54,522 nucleotides of DNA from RUG14199 sp964629225 (GTDB lineage: Bacteria; Bacillota; Clostridia; Oscillospirales; CAG-272), in the NCBI GenBank assembly GCA_964629225.1, contig CAZVQC010000012.1:1-54522 (forward strand), given 5' to 3'. Below the pieces are notes generated by a model, which was given only the letters and a program-made list of their open reading frames with translations, ran no database searches and was not told where the DNA came from. Shown piece by piece: positions 8,127-16,555 of this stretch; position 1 is the stretch's first letter, and each line of letters opens with the position of its first letter. A program made the position numbers and the translations under genes.

Positions 8127-9506
8127 TCAGTCGGTCATGAACATTCCTTCACGGATGACTTCGCAGACCGTGGGATGGGGAAAGACGAGTTTTTCAACGT
8201 CGTGAGTTCTGTCATGGCGTGCCACCATTGCCGCCGCACCGTAGATTATCTCCGATGCGTAGGAGCCGATCATATGAACTCCGATGATCGTCTTGTGCTC
8301 GTCAAGAACTATCTTGCAGATACCGTCTCCGCCTTCATTCTCGGCAACGTATCTTCCGCTGTAGCGAAGGGAGATAGTGTGCTCGGTGGCATCGATGCCC
8401 ACCTTCTTTGCGGACTCTACGGTCTCGCCTACGGTTCCCACCTCAGGCTTCGTGTAGATGACTGCCGGTATCGCACGGTAGTCTACGCTGTCTTTGACAC
8501 CGAGCATTGAGTTGACTGCCGCTTCACCCTCGCGGTATGCGGTGTGAGCCAACATACTCTTACCGTTGACGTCGCCTGCTGCCCAAACGCCGGGAACGTT
8601 GGTGCGTCCCGTTTCGTCTGTGACGATAGCGCCTCTGTTGGTGAGGATACCGAGTTTTTCAACTCCGATATCCTTCGTTCTTGCCCGTCTGCCGGTGCTG
8701 ACAAGAACCAGCTCGCAGTCAACTTTTTCGGTCTTTTCACCGATCTTGTATTCTACAGAACCGCATCCGACCTTTCCCGATACCTTGCATACTGCAGCTC
8801 CAAGGACGAATTCAACGCCCTTCTTTGCGTAGTTGTTTTGAAGTATCTTTGATATCTCACGGTCGGTAGGACCCGCGATCTTGTCCATCATTTCGATGAC
8901 GGTGACCTTTGCGCCGAGGGTGTTGAAGTATGATGCCATCTCAAGTCCGATGACTCCGCCGCCTATTACGGCGATGCTCTTGGGAGCGGTCTTGAGATCC
9001 AAGATCTCACGGTTTGTTACCGCAAGTCCGCACTTCACCGCATCCGCAAGTCCGGGTATCGGAGGAACCGCCGCCTCACTGCCGGTGCAGATAAGGAGCT
9101 TCGGTGCTTCATAACGTTCCGCGCCGTCACTTACGGCAAATCCCGCGTCGCACTTGCCTTCGATAACTGCCGTCTTGGTAACTACTTTGACTCCCGCCGC
9201 CTTCATTTTGGCTCCGACGCCGGAAACAAGGGTCTTTACCACTTTGTCTTTTCTTTCAACTACAGCGGCATGGTCGATGGTGGCGTTTTCCACTTTAACT
9301 CCGAAGGGAGCGCCGTGGACTGCGCTTTCAAATATCTTTGCCGAGTTGAGAAGGGTCTTCGTGGGAATGCATCCCTCGTTGAGACAAACGCCGCCGAGGG
9401 CTCTTTCCTCGAAGAGGACCGTCTTAAGTCCTGCGTGTGCGGCTCTTTCTGCGGCGTTGTATCCGCCGGGGCCGCCACCCATAATGATCAGATCGAATCT
9501 TTCCAT
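8127..9506 (-). CDS. lpdA: Dihydrolipoyl dehydrogenase (E3)
   Basis: A flavoprotein disulfide reductase that re-oxidises the E2 lipoyl group with NAD+. FAD-binding GGGPGG is at residues 10-15, and the redox disulfide lies in GGVCLNEGC (Cys41, Cys46). The NAD-binding fold is GGGVIGLEMASYF, FAD site 2 is GVWAAGDVNGKSMLAHTA, and the C-terminal HPTVCE supplies the His-Glu pair. The 459-aa length is normal. The start at 9506 aligns with the family N-terminus (MERFDLIIMGGG); the frame is open 48 codons further upstream but that stretch overlaps E2. It starts 10 nt after the E2 stop. There is no N-terminal lipoyl domain. Confidence 0.94.
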   Translation of the reverse strand: MERFDLIIMGGGPGGYNAAERAAHAGLKTVLFEERALGGVCLNEGCIPTKTLLNSAKIFESAVHGAPFGVKVENATIDHAAVVERKDKVVKTLVSGVGAKMKAAGVKVVTKTAVIEGKCDAGFAVSDGAERYEAPKLLICTGSEAAVPPIPGLADAVKCGLAVTNREILDLKTAPKSIAVIGGGVIGLEMASYFNTLGAKVTVIEMMDKIAGPTDREISKILQNNYAKKGVEFVLGAAVCKVSGKVGCGSVEYKIGEKTEKVDCELVLVSTGRRARTKDIGVEKLGILTNRGAIVTDETGRTNVPGVWAAGDVNGKSMLAHTAYREGEAAVNSMLGVKDSVDYRAIPAVIYTKPEVGTVGETVESAKKVGIDATEHTISLRYSGRYVAENEGGDGICKIVLDEHKTIIGVHMIGSYASEIIYGAAAMVARHDRTHDVEKLVFPHPTVCEVIREGMFMTD

Positions 9507-9516
9507 CTCGCGCGCC

Positions 9517-10806
9517 TCACTTTGCAAGCAGGAGACCGAAGTTCTCAAGTGCTGTGGAAAGATCCTTGAGGAATCTTGCCGCCGGAGCACCGTCAAGAGC
9601 ACGGTGGTCGAAGGTGAGGGAGAGACCCATAGCCGGGTAGACTGTGCCATCGGCCTTCAGCCTGTTGGTCACTGCGCAGACACCGAGTATCGCTACCTGA
9701 GGAGGATTGATGACGGGAGTGAAACTTTCGACTCCAAGGGAACCGAGATTGGTTACGGTGAAGCTTCCGCCGGACATCTCGTCGGGGGTGAGAGTGCCTT
9801 CTTTAGCCTTTGCCGCCGCCGCTTTGTTGGCCTTTGCGAGATCCGCAAGGCTCATGGTATCGGCTCCGAATACCGTGGGTACCAGAAGTCCTCTTTCGGT
9901 ATCGACTGCAAGTCCGATGTTGGCGTGCTTGTATTTTCTTATCACGTCATCCTTCAAGGTCGCATTGACATCGGGATGATCTTTGAGCACTCTGGAAACC
10001 GCAAAGAATACCATGTCGTTGAGGGAGATCTTCGGAAGTCCCATAGCCTCGCTTCCGGTCTTGAGAGATGCTCTGTAAGCCATGAGCTTCGTGGCATCGA
10101 AGGTGGTGTTCAGAGTGAGCTGAGCCATCTCGGAAAGGGATGCGTGCATGGAGCGGGAGATAGCGCGGCGGATTCCGGACATGGGTACCTCTTCGAATGC
10201 GCCAAAGTCGCAGATGCAAGCCTCTGCCTTTGTCTCTGCTGCGGGAGCTTCGGCGACCTCTGTCTCGACAGCTTCGCCTCTCAAGAAGGCTTCAACCGCA
10301 GATACAGCGCCTCTGTATCCGGCATCGAGAGCCGCATTGATGTCTCTTTCTATGATCCTTCCGTGAGGACCTGTGGGAACTACCTTCGTCATATCGACTC
10401 CGGACTCAAGGGCGAGCTTTTTCGCTCTGGGGGAGATCTTTACTCTCTCTCCCTTGACGATCTCTCCGGTGGCAACCGGAGACACGGCCTTGACCTCTTC
10501 CGTCTTAACTTCTTCATCTTCTTTTTTCTCTTCCGTTTTGCCGGGCATGAGATCCGAGTAATCCTCGCCTTCCTTGCCTATGATGCACACCGGATCGAGA
10601 CAGGGAACTACGTCTCCGTCCTGCACGAATATCTCAAGGATAGTGCCGGAGTAGAGAGAGGGTTCGTCAAATGCCGATTTGTCTGTTTCGTAAGAATACA
10701 GGATATCGCCTTCGGCAACGGTGTCACCCTTTTTTTTGTGCCAAGTTGTGATGATGCAACTTTCGACACTTTGCCCCTGACGGGGCATGATCATGAGATT
10801 TGCCAA
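9517..10806 (-). CDS. Dihydrolipoamide acyltransferase (E2)
   Basis: Core acyltransferase of the 2-oxoacid dehydrogenase complex, 429 aa. A single lipoyl domain spans residues 1-80 with lipoylated Lys43 in ETDKSAFDE. A Glu/Lys-rich linker follows. The E1/E3-binding domain covers about 120-158 (SPRAKKLALESGVD, GPHGRIIERDI), then the catalytic domain with DHRALDG (His401, Asp405) near the C-terminus. The single lipoyl domain resembles many Gram-positive complexes. A good gaaggag site precedes the ATG. It begins 58 nt after the DeoR-type regulator on the same strand, so the regulator and complex are probably co-transcribed. Confidence 0.93.
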   Translation of the reverse strand: MANLMIMPRQGQSVESCIITTWHKKKGDTVAEGDILYSYETDKSAFDEPSLYSGTILEIFVQDGDVVPCLDPVCIIGKEGEDYSDLMPGKTEEKKEDEEVKTEEVKAVSPVATGEIVKGERVKISPRAKKLALESGVDMTKVVPTGPHGRIIERDINAALDAGYRGAVSAVEAFLRGEAVETEVAEAPAAETKAEACICDFGAFEEVPMSGIRRAISRSMHASLSEMAQLTLNTTFDATKLMAYRASLKTGSEAMGLPKISLNDMVFFAVSRVLKDHPDVNATLKDDVIRKYKHANIGLAVDTERGLLVPTVFGADTMSLADLAKANKAAAAKAKEGTLTPDEMSGGSFTVTNLGSLGVESFTPVINPPQVAILGVCAVTNRLKADGTVYPAMGLSLTFDHRALDGAPAARFLKDLSTALENFGLLLAK

Positions 10807-10864
10807 ATTATTTCACTCCTTCGGTAGAATAATTGATATTAACATTCCGTCATGGCGGAAATTA

Positions 10865-11653
10865 TTAATCGGTGTTACTGTGTTCTTTTGAGATGTTGAT
10901 AAGTACCGTACCCGCAGCCTTCGCCGCCGCACGTGCTTCGGAGGGAAGCTCTCCGTCGCAGATCAGCACGTCCACGTCTTTCATTTCGCAGAATGTGAAG
11001 GGAAGCATCTTATCGATCTTTGAACGGTCCATCAGCATGATTACGAGACGGGCCTTATTTGCCACCGTGGATTTCAATTCTCCCTCGCTGTAATTGCCGC
11101 AGGTGAAACTGCCGGAGAGGGACATTCCCGACGGGGATAAGAAAGCGATGTCGATGTTCATCTCCAGGATGAACTTCATGGCGTACATTCCCGATACGGA
11201 TCGGTTGTCGGGGTCGACTCTTCCACCTACTATATTGACGGCATGATGCCCCGCACGGCAGAGCTCAAGCGCTATGGATGGGCTCGTAGTGGTGAAGGTC
11301 AGCCTCTCCTCCGGGAGAAATCCCGCAAGCTTTTCCGCAGTGGATCCGGAGTCGATAAAGATCGACCGTCCCGGCTCGATGTAGGCCGCAGCCGCTTTGG
11401 CGATACCGGTCTTTTCCTCGACGTGGGACTTCATTCTGTCTGTGAAGGCATCCTCAACGGTCTCTCCGATGAATTTGACGCTTCTCGCACCGCCTCTGAC
11501 CTTGATAGCGGCACCGCCATTCTCGAAGAAATCAATGTCTCGGCGCAAGGTCATGTGGGAGACTTCGGGGAACATCTCCTGAAGCTCGTGCAGTGATACG
11601 AAAGGCTTTTCGGAAAGAAGTATTCTGATCTTCTCCCTGCGTTCTTCAGTCAT
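10865..11653 (-). CDS. DeoR/GlpR-family transcriptional regulator
   Basis: A 262-aa regulator with an N-terminal helix-turn-helix (SLHELQEMFPEVSHMTLRRDIDFF) and the DeoR effector domain, which binds phosphorylated sugars in known members. Visible family motifs are FIDSGSTAEKLAGFL, INIVGGRVDPDNRSVSG and MLMDRSKID. The start at 11653 is set by aggagg directly upstream. It heads the E2-E3-E1 operon, suggesting it senses a carbon intermediate and controls the dehydrogenase and itself. Two inverted repeats lie at its promoter. Confidence 0.87.
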   Translation of the reverse strand: MTEERREKIRILLSEKPFVSLHELQEMFPEVSHMTLRRDIDFFENGGAAIKVRGGARSVKFIGETVEDAFTDRMKSHVEEKTGIAKAAAAYIEPGRSIFIDSGSTAEKLAGFLPEERLTFTTTSPSIALELCRAGHHAVNIVGGRVDPDNRSVSGMYAMKFILEMNIDIAFLSPSGMSLSGSFTCGNYSEGELKSTVANKARLVIMLMDRSKIDKMLPFTFCEMKDVDVLICDGELPSEARAAAKAAGTVLINISKEHSNTD

Positions 11654-11677
11654 TATGACCCCTCCTATCAGCACGTC

Positions 11678-11694
11678 GTTGTGATCTTCACAAC
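11678..11694. promoter_or_regulatory. Inverted repeat downstream of the promoter, candidate operator
   Basis: Perfect 17-nt palindrome GTTGTGA-TCT-TCACAAC between the predicted transcription start and the regulator's ribosome binding site. The position suits repression by the adjacent DeoR-type protein; this is inferred, not shown. Confidence 0.45.
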
Positions 11695-11698
11695 ATTC

Positions 11699-11714
11699 AT
11701 GTTAATTTTAACAT
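11699..11714. promoter_or_regulatory. Inverted repeat over the -10 box, candidate operator
   Basis: ATGTTAA-TT-TTAACAT, with 7-bp arms, covers the -10 hexamer of the regulator promoter. It may be an operator half or simply AT-rich promoter sequence. Confidence 0.35.
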
Positions 11715-11733
11715 ATCCCACGTTAAAAGTCAA
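11705..11733 (-). promoter_or_regulatory. Promoter of the DeoR-E2-E3-E1 operon
   Basis: Minus-strand TTGACT (11728-11733), 17-nt spacer, TAAAAT (11705-11710). Confidence 0.8.
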
Positions 11734-11830
11734 CCGAAACAGGGCTGTTTTTTGCCTTTAAGCGGCAATTTCTTCATTAAAAAAGTAATAGGAGCGCTTC
11801 GCATTTGCTTTTCATCCTTGAAATGAAAAA

Positions 11831-11861
11831 TACCGCATCAAGCCGAATGCTCGATGCGGTA
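11831..11861 (-). terminator. Terminator of murC and its downstream gene
   Basis: Minus-strand stem of 9 bp (taccgcatc 11831-11839 with gatgcggta 11853-11861) followed by a T-rich tract on the minus strand (11825-11830). Confidence 0.8.
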
Positions 11862-11868
11862 CCGTGAT

Positions 11869-12126
11869 TCAGTTTTTCGCGTTGTCGGAGGGATCCGAGG
11901 AACTTTCGTCCTCCGATTTCTCCGCTGTAGCCGATCTTGCTTTCTTAGCTTCGGTCAGGAGATCCCACGCTCCGTAAGCTATCATGATGGCGCCGATTAT
12001 CGCAGTCAGTTTCCATCTGCTCACGTCTCTGCCCATGGCAAGCATGATAAAGAACGCCGCATCTCCCAAAACTCCGAGTATTATCACCACAAGTGACATG
12101 ATGCTCCAGCCCTTGATGTGTTTCAT
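11869..12126 (-). CDS. Small two-helix membrane protein, hypothetical
   Basis: Family not recognised. The 85 residues contain two hydrophobic segments, about 9-31 and 38-60, and a polar tail rich in Ser/Asp/Glu (EKSEDESSSDPSDNAKN). It starts 19 nt after the murC stop with a gaggat ribosome binding site and ends at the terminator, so it is the second gene of the murC transcript. A role in the envelope is possible only by association. Confidence 0.6.
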   Translation of the reverse strand: MKHIKGWSIMSLVVIILGVLGDAAFFIMLAMGRDVSRWKLTAIIGAIMIAYGAWDLLTEAKKARSATAEKSEDESSSDPSDNAKN

Positions 12127-12145
12127 TTTTGCATCCTCTCTTCTC

Positions 12146-13561
12146 TTATTTTATCTTGTCTATTATGACGGGAATGTCTCCCGCTCCCATGACAAGTACC
12201 ATGTCTCCCTCGGCGGCTACTTCCGAAACGTAGGCGGCTATATCGGAAAAGTCTTCAAAGCAGGTGGCCTTTTTACCTCTTTTTCTTATCTCCTCCGCAA
12301 GTTTTTCCGAGGATACTCCCAAGGTGTCGGTCTCTCTGGCAGAGTAGATACTTGAAAGTATCACCTCATGGCAGGAATTCTCCGAAAGTGCCCTTGCGAA
12401 TCCGTCAAACAGTTCCTTGGTGCGGGAGTAGGTATGGGGCTGAAAAACGCAAAAGACACGTCCTTCTGCCATCTGTCCCGCCGCATTCAAGGTAGTCGAT
12501 ATCTCGGTGGGATGGTGAGCGTAATCACTGTAGATAGCGGCGCCACGCTTTGCTTTTCCGCAGTATTCCATTCTTCTTGCGGCACCGCCGTAAAGAGCGA
12601 GCCCTTCCTTGATACTTTCGGGATCAAGACCGAGAACGTGGGATGCCGCCGCTGCTGCCAAAGCATCCGTTACGCTGTGTGCTCCGAATACCGAAAGCTC
12701 GATACGGCAGAGAACATCGCCTTTGAAAACGAAGTCAAATCGTCCCATTCCGTGCTCGAAGGTGATGTTTTCGGCGGAATAGTCCGCCTCTTTGCATTCG
12801 GTTCCGAAGGTGACGAGATGACCCTTGTAATCCTTCACGGAGCGCATCACGTCCTCATCGCAGCAGTTGACCACCGCAATGCCGTCCTCCCCTGTCTTTG
12901 CGGCGAACTTTCCGTAGGAGGTCCGTATCTGCTCCATTGAGGAGAAATAGTCGACATGGTCAAGTTCTATATTGAGGATTATCGCAAGGGAAGGATAGAA
13001 ATCCAAGAAGGAGTCCATGTATTCGCAGGCTTCAAAAATAAAGTACTCCTCACTTCCGATGCGATGGGCTGTGCCCGTGTCCTTCATCACCGCACCGCAG
13101 CTGACCGTAGGGTCAAGTCCCGCAGTGACGAATATCTTTTCAAGCATGGAGGTGGTGGTGCTCTTTCCGTGCATTCCGGAGACGCCGATGCTGTTTTTGT
13201 ATCCGCTCATAAGATATCCCAAATAGTCGGCACGGGAGATGCAGGGAATGCCGTGCTCCAGTGCGTACTTGTATTCCGGGTTATCTCCGGGGATAGCCAC
13301 AGTATAGATCAGCGCATCGGCCTCGTAAACATGGCTCTCCGAGGTCTCGTAAAAGACAGGTATCCCCTCAGTCTCAAGTCCCCTCGTTATTGCCGAAGGG
13401 GTCCTGTCATATCCGGAGACAACGTTTCCTCTGAGCTTTGATATCCGGGCAAGGGAGCACATACTGACGCCTCCTATACCGGCAAAAAACAGTTTTCTCG
13501 GACCGTGTCCGATAAGTTTTTTTATGTATTCCGCACCGTAGTGAGTGTTAGGTAGAGCCAT
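12146..13561 (-). CDS. murC: UDP-N-acetylmuramate--L-alanine ligase
   Basis: Adds L-alanine to UDP-MurNAc in the cytoplasm, the first peptide step of peptidoglycan synthesis. The N-terminal Rossmann motif is FAGIGGVSMCSLARI, the ATP loop is GMHGKSTTTSML, and further Mur-ligase signatures are NIELDHVDYF, the arginine in GAARRMEY, and DYAHHPTEI. The 471-aa length is normal. The start at 13561 (ATG) is chosen over an in-frame TTG 12 codons upstream; aaagg lies about 11 nt before it. Confidence 0.95.
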   Translation of the reverse strand: MALPNTHYGAEYIKKLIGHGPRKLFFAGIGGVSMCSLARISKLRGNVVSGYDRTPSAITRGLETEGIPVFYETSESHVYEADALIYTVAIPGDNPEYKYALEHGIPCISRADYLGYLMSGYKNSIGVSGMHGKSTTTSMLEKIFVTAGLDPTVSCGAVMKDTGTAHRIGSEEYFIFEACEYMDSFLDFYPSLAIILNIELDHVDYFSSMEQIRTSYGKFAAKTGEDGIAVVNCCDEDVMRSVKDYKGHLVTFGTECKEADYSAENITFEHGMGRFDFVFKGDVLCRIELSVFGAHSVTDALAAAAASHVLGLDPESIKEGLALYGGAARRMEYCGKAKRGAAIYSDYAHHPTEISTTLNAAGQMAEGRVFCVFQPHTYSRTKELFDGFARALSENSCHEVILSSIYSARETDTLGVSSEKLAEEIRKRGKKATCFEDFSDIAAYVSEVAAEGDMVLVMGAGDIPVIIDKIK

Positions 13562-13638
13562 GCGAGATTCGCCTTTCGTAATTTCTTGAAGTCTCAAGCC
13601 AAGGGTAAAATGAGGCGTTTAATGCCCCGTACACAATC

Positions 13639-13667
13639 ATTATACTACAAAAGCCGCCGTTTGACAA
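13639..13667 (-). promoter_or_regulatory. Promoter of murC
   Basis: Minus-strand TTGTCA (13662-13667), 17-nt spacer, perfect TATAAT (13639-13644). The leader of roughly 70 nt has no obvious structure. Confidence 0.8.
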
Positions 13668-13760
13668 GGGGGCGGGGCAGTTTTTTGCAAGCCGTCGGCT
13701 CTGCTTGCCAAAACTTTCTAAAGATATCCGCAGAATGCTTGTCGTGACCGCAATAAAAAA

Positions 13761-13782
13761 GCGGAGCACTCCCGTGCTCCGC
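13761..13782 (-). terminator. Terminator of spoVG
   Basis: Minus-strand stem gcggagcac / gtgctccgc with a 4-nt loop, followed by six T on the minus strand; about 10 bp past the spoVG stop. Confidence 0.9.
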
Positions 13783-13792
13783 TTGCCGTGAT

Positions 13793-14119
13793 TCAAAGGG
13801 TGAATTCTGCTTCGTCTGACTCTGCGTCTTCATCGGAAAGCTCAAATTCCGCATTCTTTGCTTCCTCGAGAGCCTTTTCAAACTCATCGAGGACAGCCTT
13901 TTCAAGCTCGCTTCTGAAAGCGGCATTGATGGGATGTACTATGTCTCTGTAAGTACCGTCCGCATTCTTACGGCTGGGCATCACGATAAAGTACTTGTCG
14001 CGGGCATAAATAACTTTGATGTCGTGAAGCGCAAGTTGCTCGTCGAACGTGGCGGATGCGATCGCTCTCATCGGTCCTTCATCGAACAGTTTTCTTATTT
14101 TGATACTGGTGATCTGCAT
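13793..14119 (-). CDS. spoVG: Septation regulator SpoVG
   Basis: SpoVG is a small RNA/DNA-binding regulator linked to sporulation septation and envelope control in Firmicutes. The 108-aa product has the family core: MQITSIKIRKL, ATFDEQLALHDIKVI, GKYFIVMPSRK-type segment (here DKYFIVMPSRKNADGTYRDIVHPIN) and an acidic tail. The start at 14119 is set by aggagg 9 nt upstream; a longer open frame to 14404 is not used. No convincing sigma-A promoter is visible; B. subtilis uses sigma-H. Its presence supports a spore former. Confidence 0.94.
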   Translation of the reverse strand: MQITSIKIRKLFDEGPMRAIASATFDEQLALHDIKVIYARDKYFIVMPSRKNADGTYRDIVHPINAAFRSELEKAVLDEFEKALEEAKNAEFELSDEDAESDEAEFTL

Positions 14120-14159
14120 AACTACAGTCCTCCTGAAATGTGTTCTTAACTGACAATCG

Positions 14160-14940
14160 TAGTATACCGCCCAAACATTAAGTTTAGATAAACAAAATGC
14201 AAAAAGATTTCTCGTGATTGTCCAAAATGACGAAAAAGTGCCCTTTTCGCCGGAAAAACGTCGGTCAAAGTCGAAAACTGCGTGGAAGATCATGACATAT
14301 CGTCGGCTATTATCATGCTGTCCTTGCGGTCGGCATAGTATGCGGCGTTTGTGAGGGCAGGAACAGTAGTGTGCCCCGATATTTTGAGGGTAGGTCACGG
14401 TCACAATAGAGGGGAGAAGGGTCGTGACACGTTGGCGGCTATTGCCATGCTGTCCTCGCGGTCAGCGGAGTATGCGGGGTTTGCGAGGGTAGGAACAGTA
14501 GAGTACTCCGACATTTTGAGGGTAGGTCTCGATCTCAGCAACAGTAGAGTATGTGACAGATGCGGGAACGGTAGTAAAAAGCAGTGACAGCGCCTGCCTG
14601 CAGCTTCTGCCGTCGTCTTAATTCGGTCGGACTGATTAATTCTGATCATCGTTGAAATCTTTTTAGCAAAATGATGTTACTTTTCAATTGAATCGCTCGG
14701 AACGACTATGAACGGTTCGGACAAATTGGCAGAAACGAGGCAAAATAAGGGGCTATTTGGGGTTTCTGAAACCGGTGGCGGCAAAGTCCCTTGCTACGGC
14801 AAAAAGTCCAAAAAACAGCCTTAAAACGGCATCATAAGCGATGCTGCGTGGAGTGTAGCAAGGTATTGCGCCGAGCGCAACGGGGTATGAATTCTTGGAA
14901 TGTGTTTCGGCGGACTTTTTTTGTTTTCGGTATTGACAAA
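14160..14940. other. Intergenic region without recognisable gene
   Basis: About 780 bp between spoVG and the tetR promoter. It contains a decayed 132-bp tandem duplication (listed separately) and AT-rich sequence. The open frames here are short, overlap one another and lack ribosome binding sites. I see no RNA gene. Confidence 0.6.
14302..14564. repeat. Imperfect 132-bp tandem duplication
   Basis: Two copies share runs such as catgctgtcct, gaacagtag and attttgagggtaggtc with a fixed 132-bp offset (for example 14381 and 14513). A fragment follows near 14531-14564. On the minus strand both copies read in one frame as a similar peptide (PTLK-S--TVP-L-N-AY-ADR-DSM-IA) because 132 is a multiple of 3. 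Stops separate them and most differences between copies change the amino acid. This suggests decaying, formerly coding sequence. Confidence 0.65.
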
Positions 14941-14961
14941 CGGCGGGATTGAAGATATAAT
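14933..14961 (+). promoter_or_regulatory. Promoter of the TetR-ABC operon
   Basis: Perfect TTGACA (14933-14938), 17-nt spacer, perfect TATAAT (14956-14961). A consensus promoter in front of a repressor gene suggests strong expression held down by repression. Confidence 0.88.
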
Positions 14962-14966
14962 ATGAC

Positions 14967-14984
14967 ATGCGTTATATAACATGA
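14967..14984. promoter_or_regulatory. Candidate TetR operator
   Basis: A perfect gttatataac palindrome (14971-14980) with flanking catgc / atgat that extends the symmetry imperfectly. It lies at the predicted transcription start, just upstream of the tetR ribosome binding site. Autoregulation is inferred. Confidence 0.45.
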
Positions 14985-15000
14985 TTTCAAGGAGGATACT

Positions 15001-15594
15001 ATGCCCAGAAAAGCACAGTATACAAAGGAAGAAGTCGTTGCGGCGGCGTTGGATCTCGTCCGTGAAAAGGGAGCTGAGAGGCTGACCGCAAGGGAGATGG
15101 GACGGAAGATCGGAACGTCGGTGGTGCCGGTGTTCTCTCTTTTCGGTGACATGGCAACTCTCAGGCGTGAGGTCTCGGATGCGGCAAAAAACGTGTTTGA
15201 CGGTTACATGAGGGAGGCTGACGATTATGAGCCCACTTACAAGAAGCGGGGAATGCAATGGGTGAAATTCGCATCCGAGGAGAAAGAACTTTTCAAGTTT
15301 CTTTTCATGCAGCCCACGGGTCTTGATCTTGACGGCCTTCTCGATCTCATCCCCTTCGGCAAAGACCGTGATATCGACGTGATAATGCGTGACTACGGCA
15401 TGAGCACTGCCGAGGCAGAGCATCTTTTCAAGCAGATGTGGATCTACACTTACGGTCTTTGTGTTTTGACTGCTTCCGGATCATGCAGCTTTTCCGAAAA
15501 GGAGATCAGTCTGAGACTTGCGGAGATATTCAGCGGTACCGTCGGAGTTATCAAGAGCGGAAGTACCCTGACTTTGGTGCCCACTCACAGGTGA
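15001..15594 (+). CDS. TetR/AcrR-family transcriptional regulator
   Basis: A 197-aa regulator. The N-terminal helix-turn-helix covers about residues 8-52 (YTKEEVVAAALDLVREKGAERLTAREMGRKIG), with SVVPVFSLFGDMATLRREV where most members have the T-x-x-Y-x-H-F pattern. The C-terminal ligand domain is not assignable. An aaggagg site precedes the ATG. It is first in a run with two ABC ATPase/permease pairs, which it probably represses in response to an exported compound. Confidence 0.85.
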   Translation: MPRKAQYTKEEVVAAALDLVREKGAERLTAREMGRKIGTSVVPVFSLFGDMATLRREVSDAAKNVFDGYMREADDYEPTYKKRGMQWVKFASEEKELFKFLFMQPTGLDLDGLLDLIPFGKDRDIDVIMRDYGMSTAEAEHLFKQMWIYTYGLCVLTASGSCSFSEKEISLRLAEIFSGTVGVIKSGSTLTLVPTHR

Positions 15595-15640
15595 CGTACA
15601 TCGGTTTTTGAAGGAGAAAAACAAAAGGAGAAAACCAAAA

Positions 15641-16555
15641 ATGGAAAACATAATTGAGATATCTCATCTTGAAAAGTCCTATAAGGACGTAAAAGCGGTG
15701 AGGGATCTTTCATTCAAGGTGAAAAGGGGAGAGCTCTTCGCTTTCCTCGGAGTGAACGGTGCGGGTAAATCCACCACCATATCCGTCATGTGCGGTCAAC
15801 TTTCAAAGGACTCCGGGGACGTGACGGTCTGCGGAGAGAGCATTGACGGCGGTATCGATAAGATAACGAGAAAGATCGGAGTGGTATTTCAGAATTCCGT
15901 CCTTGACGCCCCGCTTTCGGTGAAGGACAATATTAAGAGCCGTGCCGCACTTTACGGCATCACCGGAAAAAGGTTCAAAGAGCGGCTTGACAGGCTGTCT
16001 GATCTTTTGGACCTTGATACCATCATGGACAGGGCAGTGGGAAAGTTGTCCGGCGGTCAGCGAAGACGGGTGGACATCGCTCGTGCTCTGATACACGACC
16101 CGGAGATACTCATCCTCGACGAGCCAACCACAGGTCTTGACCCTCAGACGAGAAGGATGATCTGGCAGGTGATAGCCGACCTCAGAAAAAATGAGGGAAT
16201 GACGGTATTTCTCACCACCCACTACATGGAAGAGGCGGCGGATGCCGACTACGTGGTGATCCTTGATGCGGGCCGTATTGCGGCCGAGGGAACTCCTCAT
16301 GAACTTAAGAACAGCTACACCGGGGATTTCATCACTCTTTACGGGCTGACGGATGAGGAGGCAGAGCGCCTTTCTCTGCCCTATGAGGCGGTAAGAGATG
16401 CGTTCCGTGTCAGCGTTCCGAATACCGAAAAGGCAACGGAGCTGATACTGAAGTATCCGGAGATATTCAGGGACTATGAGATAACCAAGGGCCACATGGA
16501 CGACGTGTTTCTTGCGGTGACGGGAAAAAGACTTGTGGGAGAAGGTGACAAATGA
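15641..16555 (+). CDS. ABC transporter ATP-binding protein (DrrA-type)
   Basis: Cytoplasmic ATPase of an ABC exporter, 304 aa. Walker A is GVNGAGKST, the signature is LSGGQRRRVDIARAL, Walker B is LILDEPTTGLDP, followed by TTHYMEEA with the switch His. The C-terminal extension of about 80 residues matches the drug-exporter (DrrA/CcmA) type. The start at 15641 is set by aaggag 10 nt upstream. Its stop overlaps the permease start (ATGA), indicating translational coupling. Confidence 0.9.
   Translation: MENIIEISHLEKSYKDVKAVRDLSFKVKRGELFAFLGVNGAGKSTTISVMCGQLSKDSGDVTVCGESIDGGIDKITRKIGVVFQNSVLDAPLSVKDNIKSRAALYGITGKRFKERLDRLSDLLDLDTIMDRAVGKLSGGQRRRVDIARALIHDPEILILDEPTTGLDPQTRRMIWQVIADLRKNEGMTVFLTTHYMEEAADADYVVILDAGRIAAEGTPHELKNSYTGDFITLYGLTDEEAERLSLPYEAVRDAFRVSVPNTEKATELILKYPEIFRDYEITKGHMDDVFLAVTGKRLVGEGDK

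Noticed and set aside
9154..10827. 557-codon open frame on the plus strand
   Set aside because: It runs antisense to the E2 gene and part of lpdA, which have full domain support; no ribosome binding site and no recognisable domain.
14302..14564. CRISPR array
   Set aside because: Two long, imperfect direct repeats with no regular spacers and no cas genes.
14401..14649. 82-codon minus-strand frame over the 132-bp repeat
   Set aside because: No ribosome binding site, and the neighbouring copy carries stops; the pattern of substitutions argues against a protein under selection.
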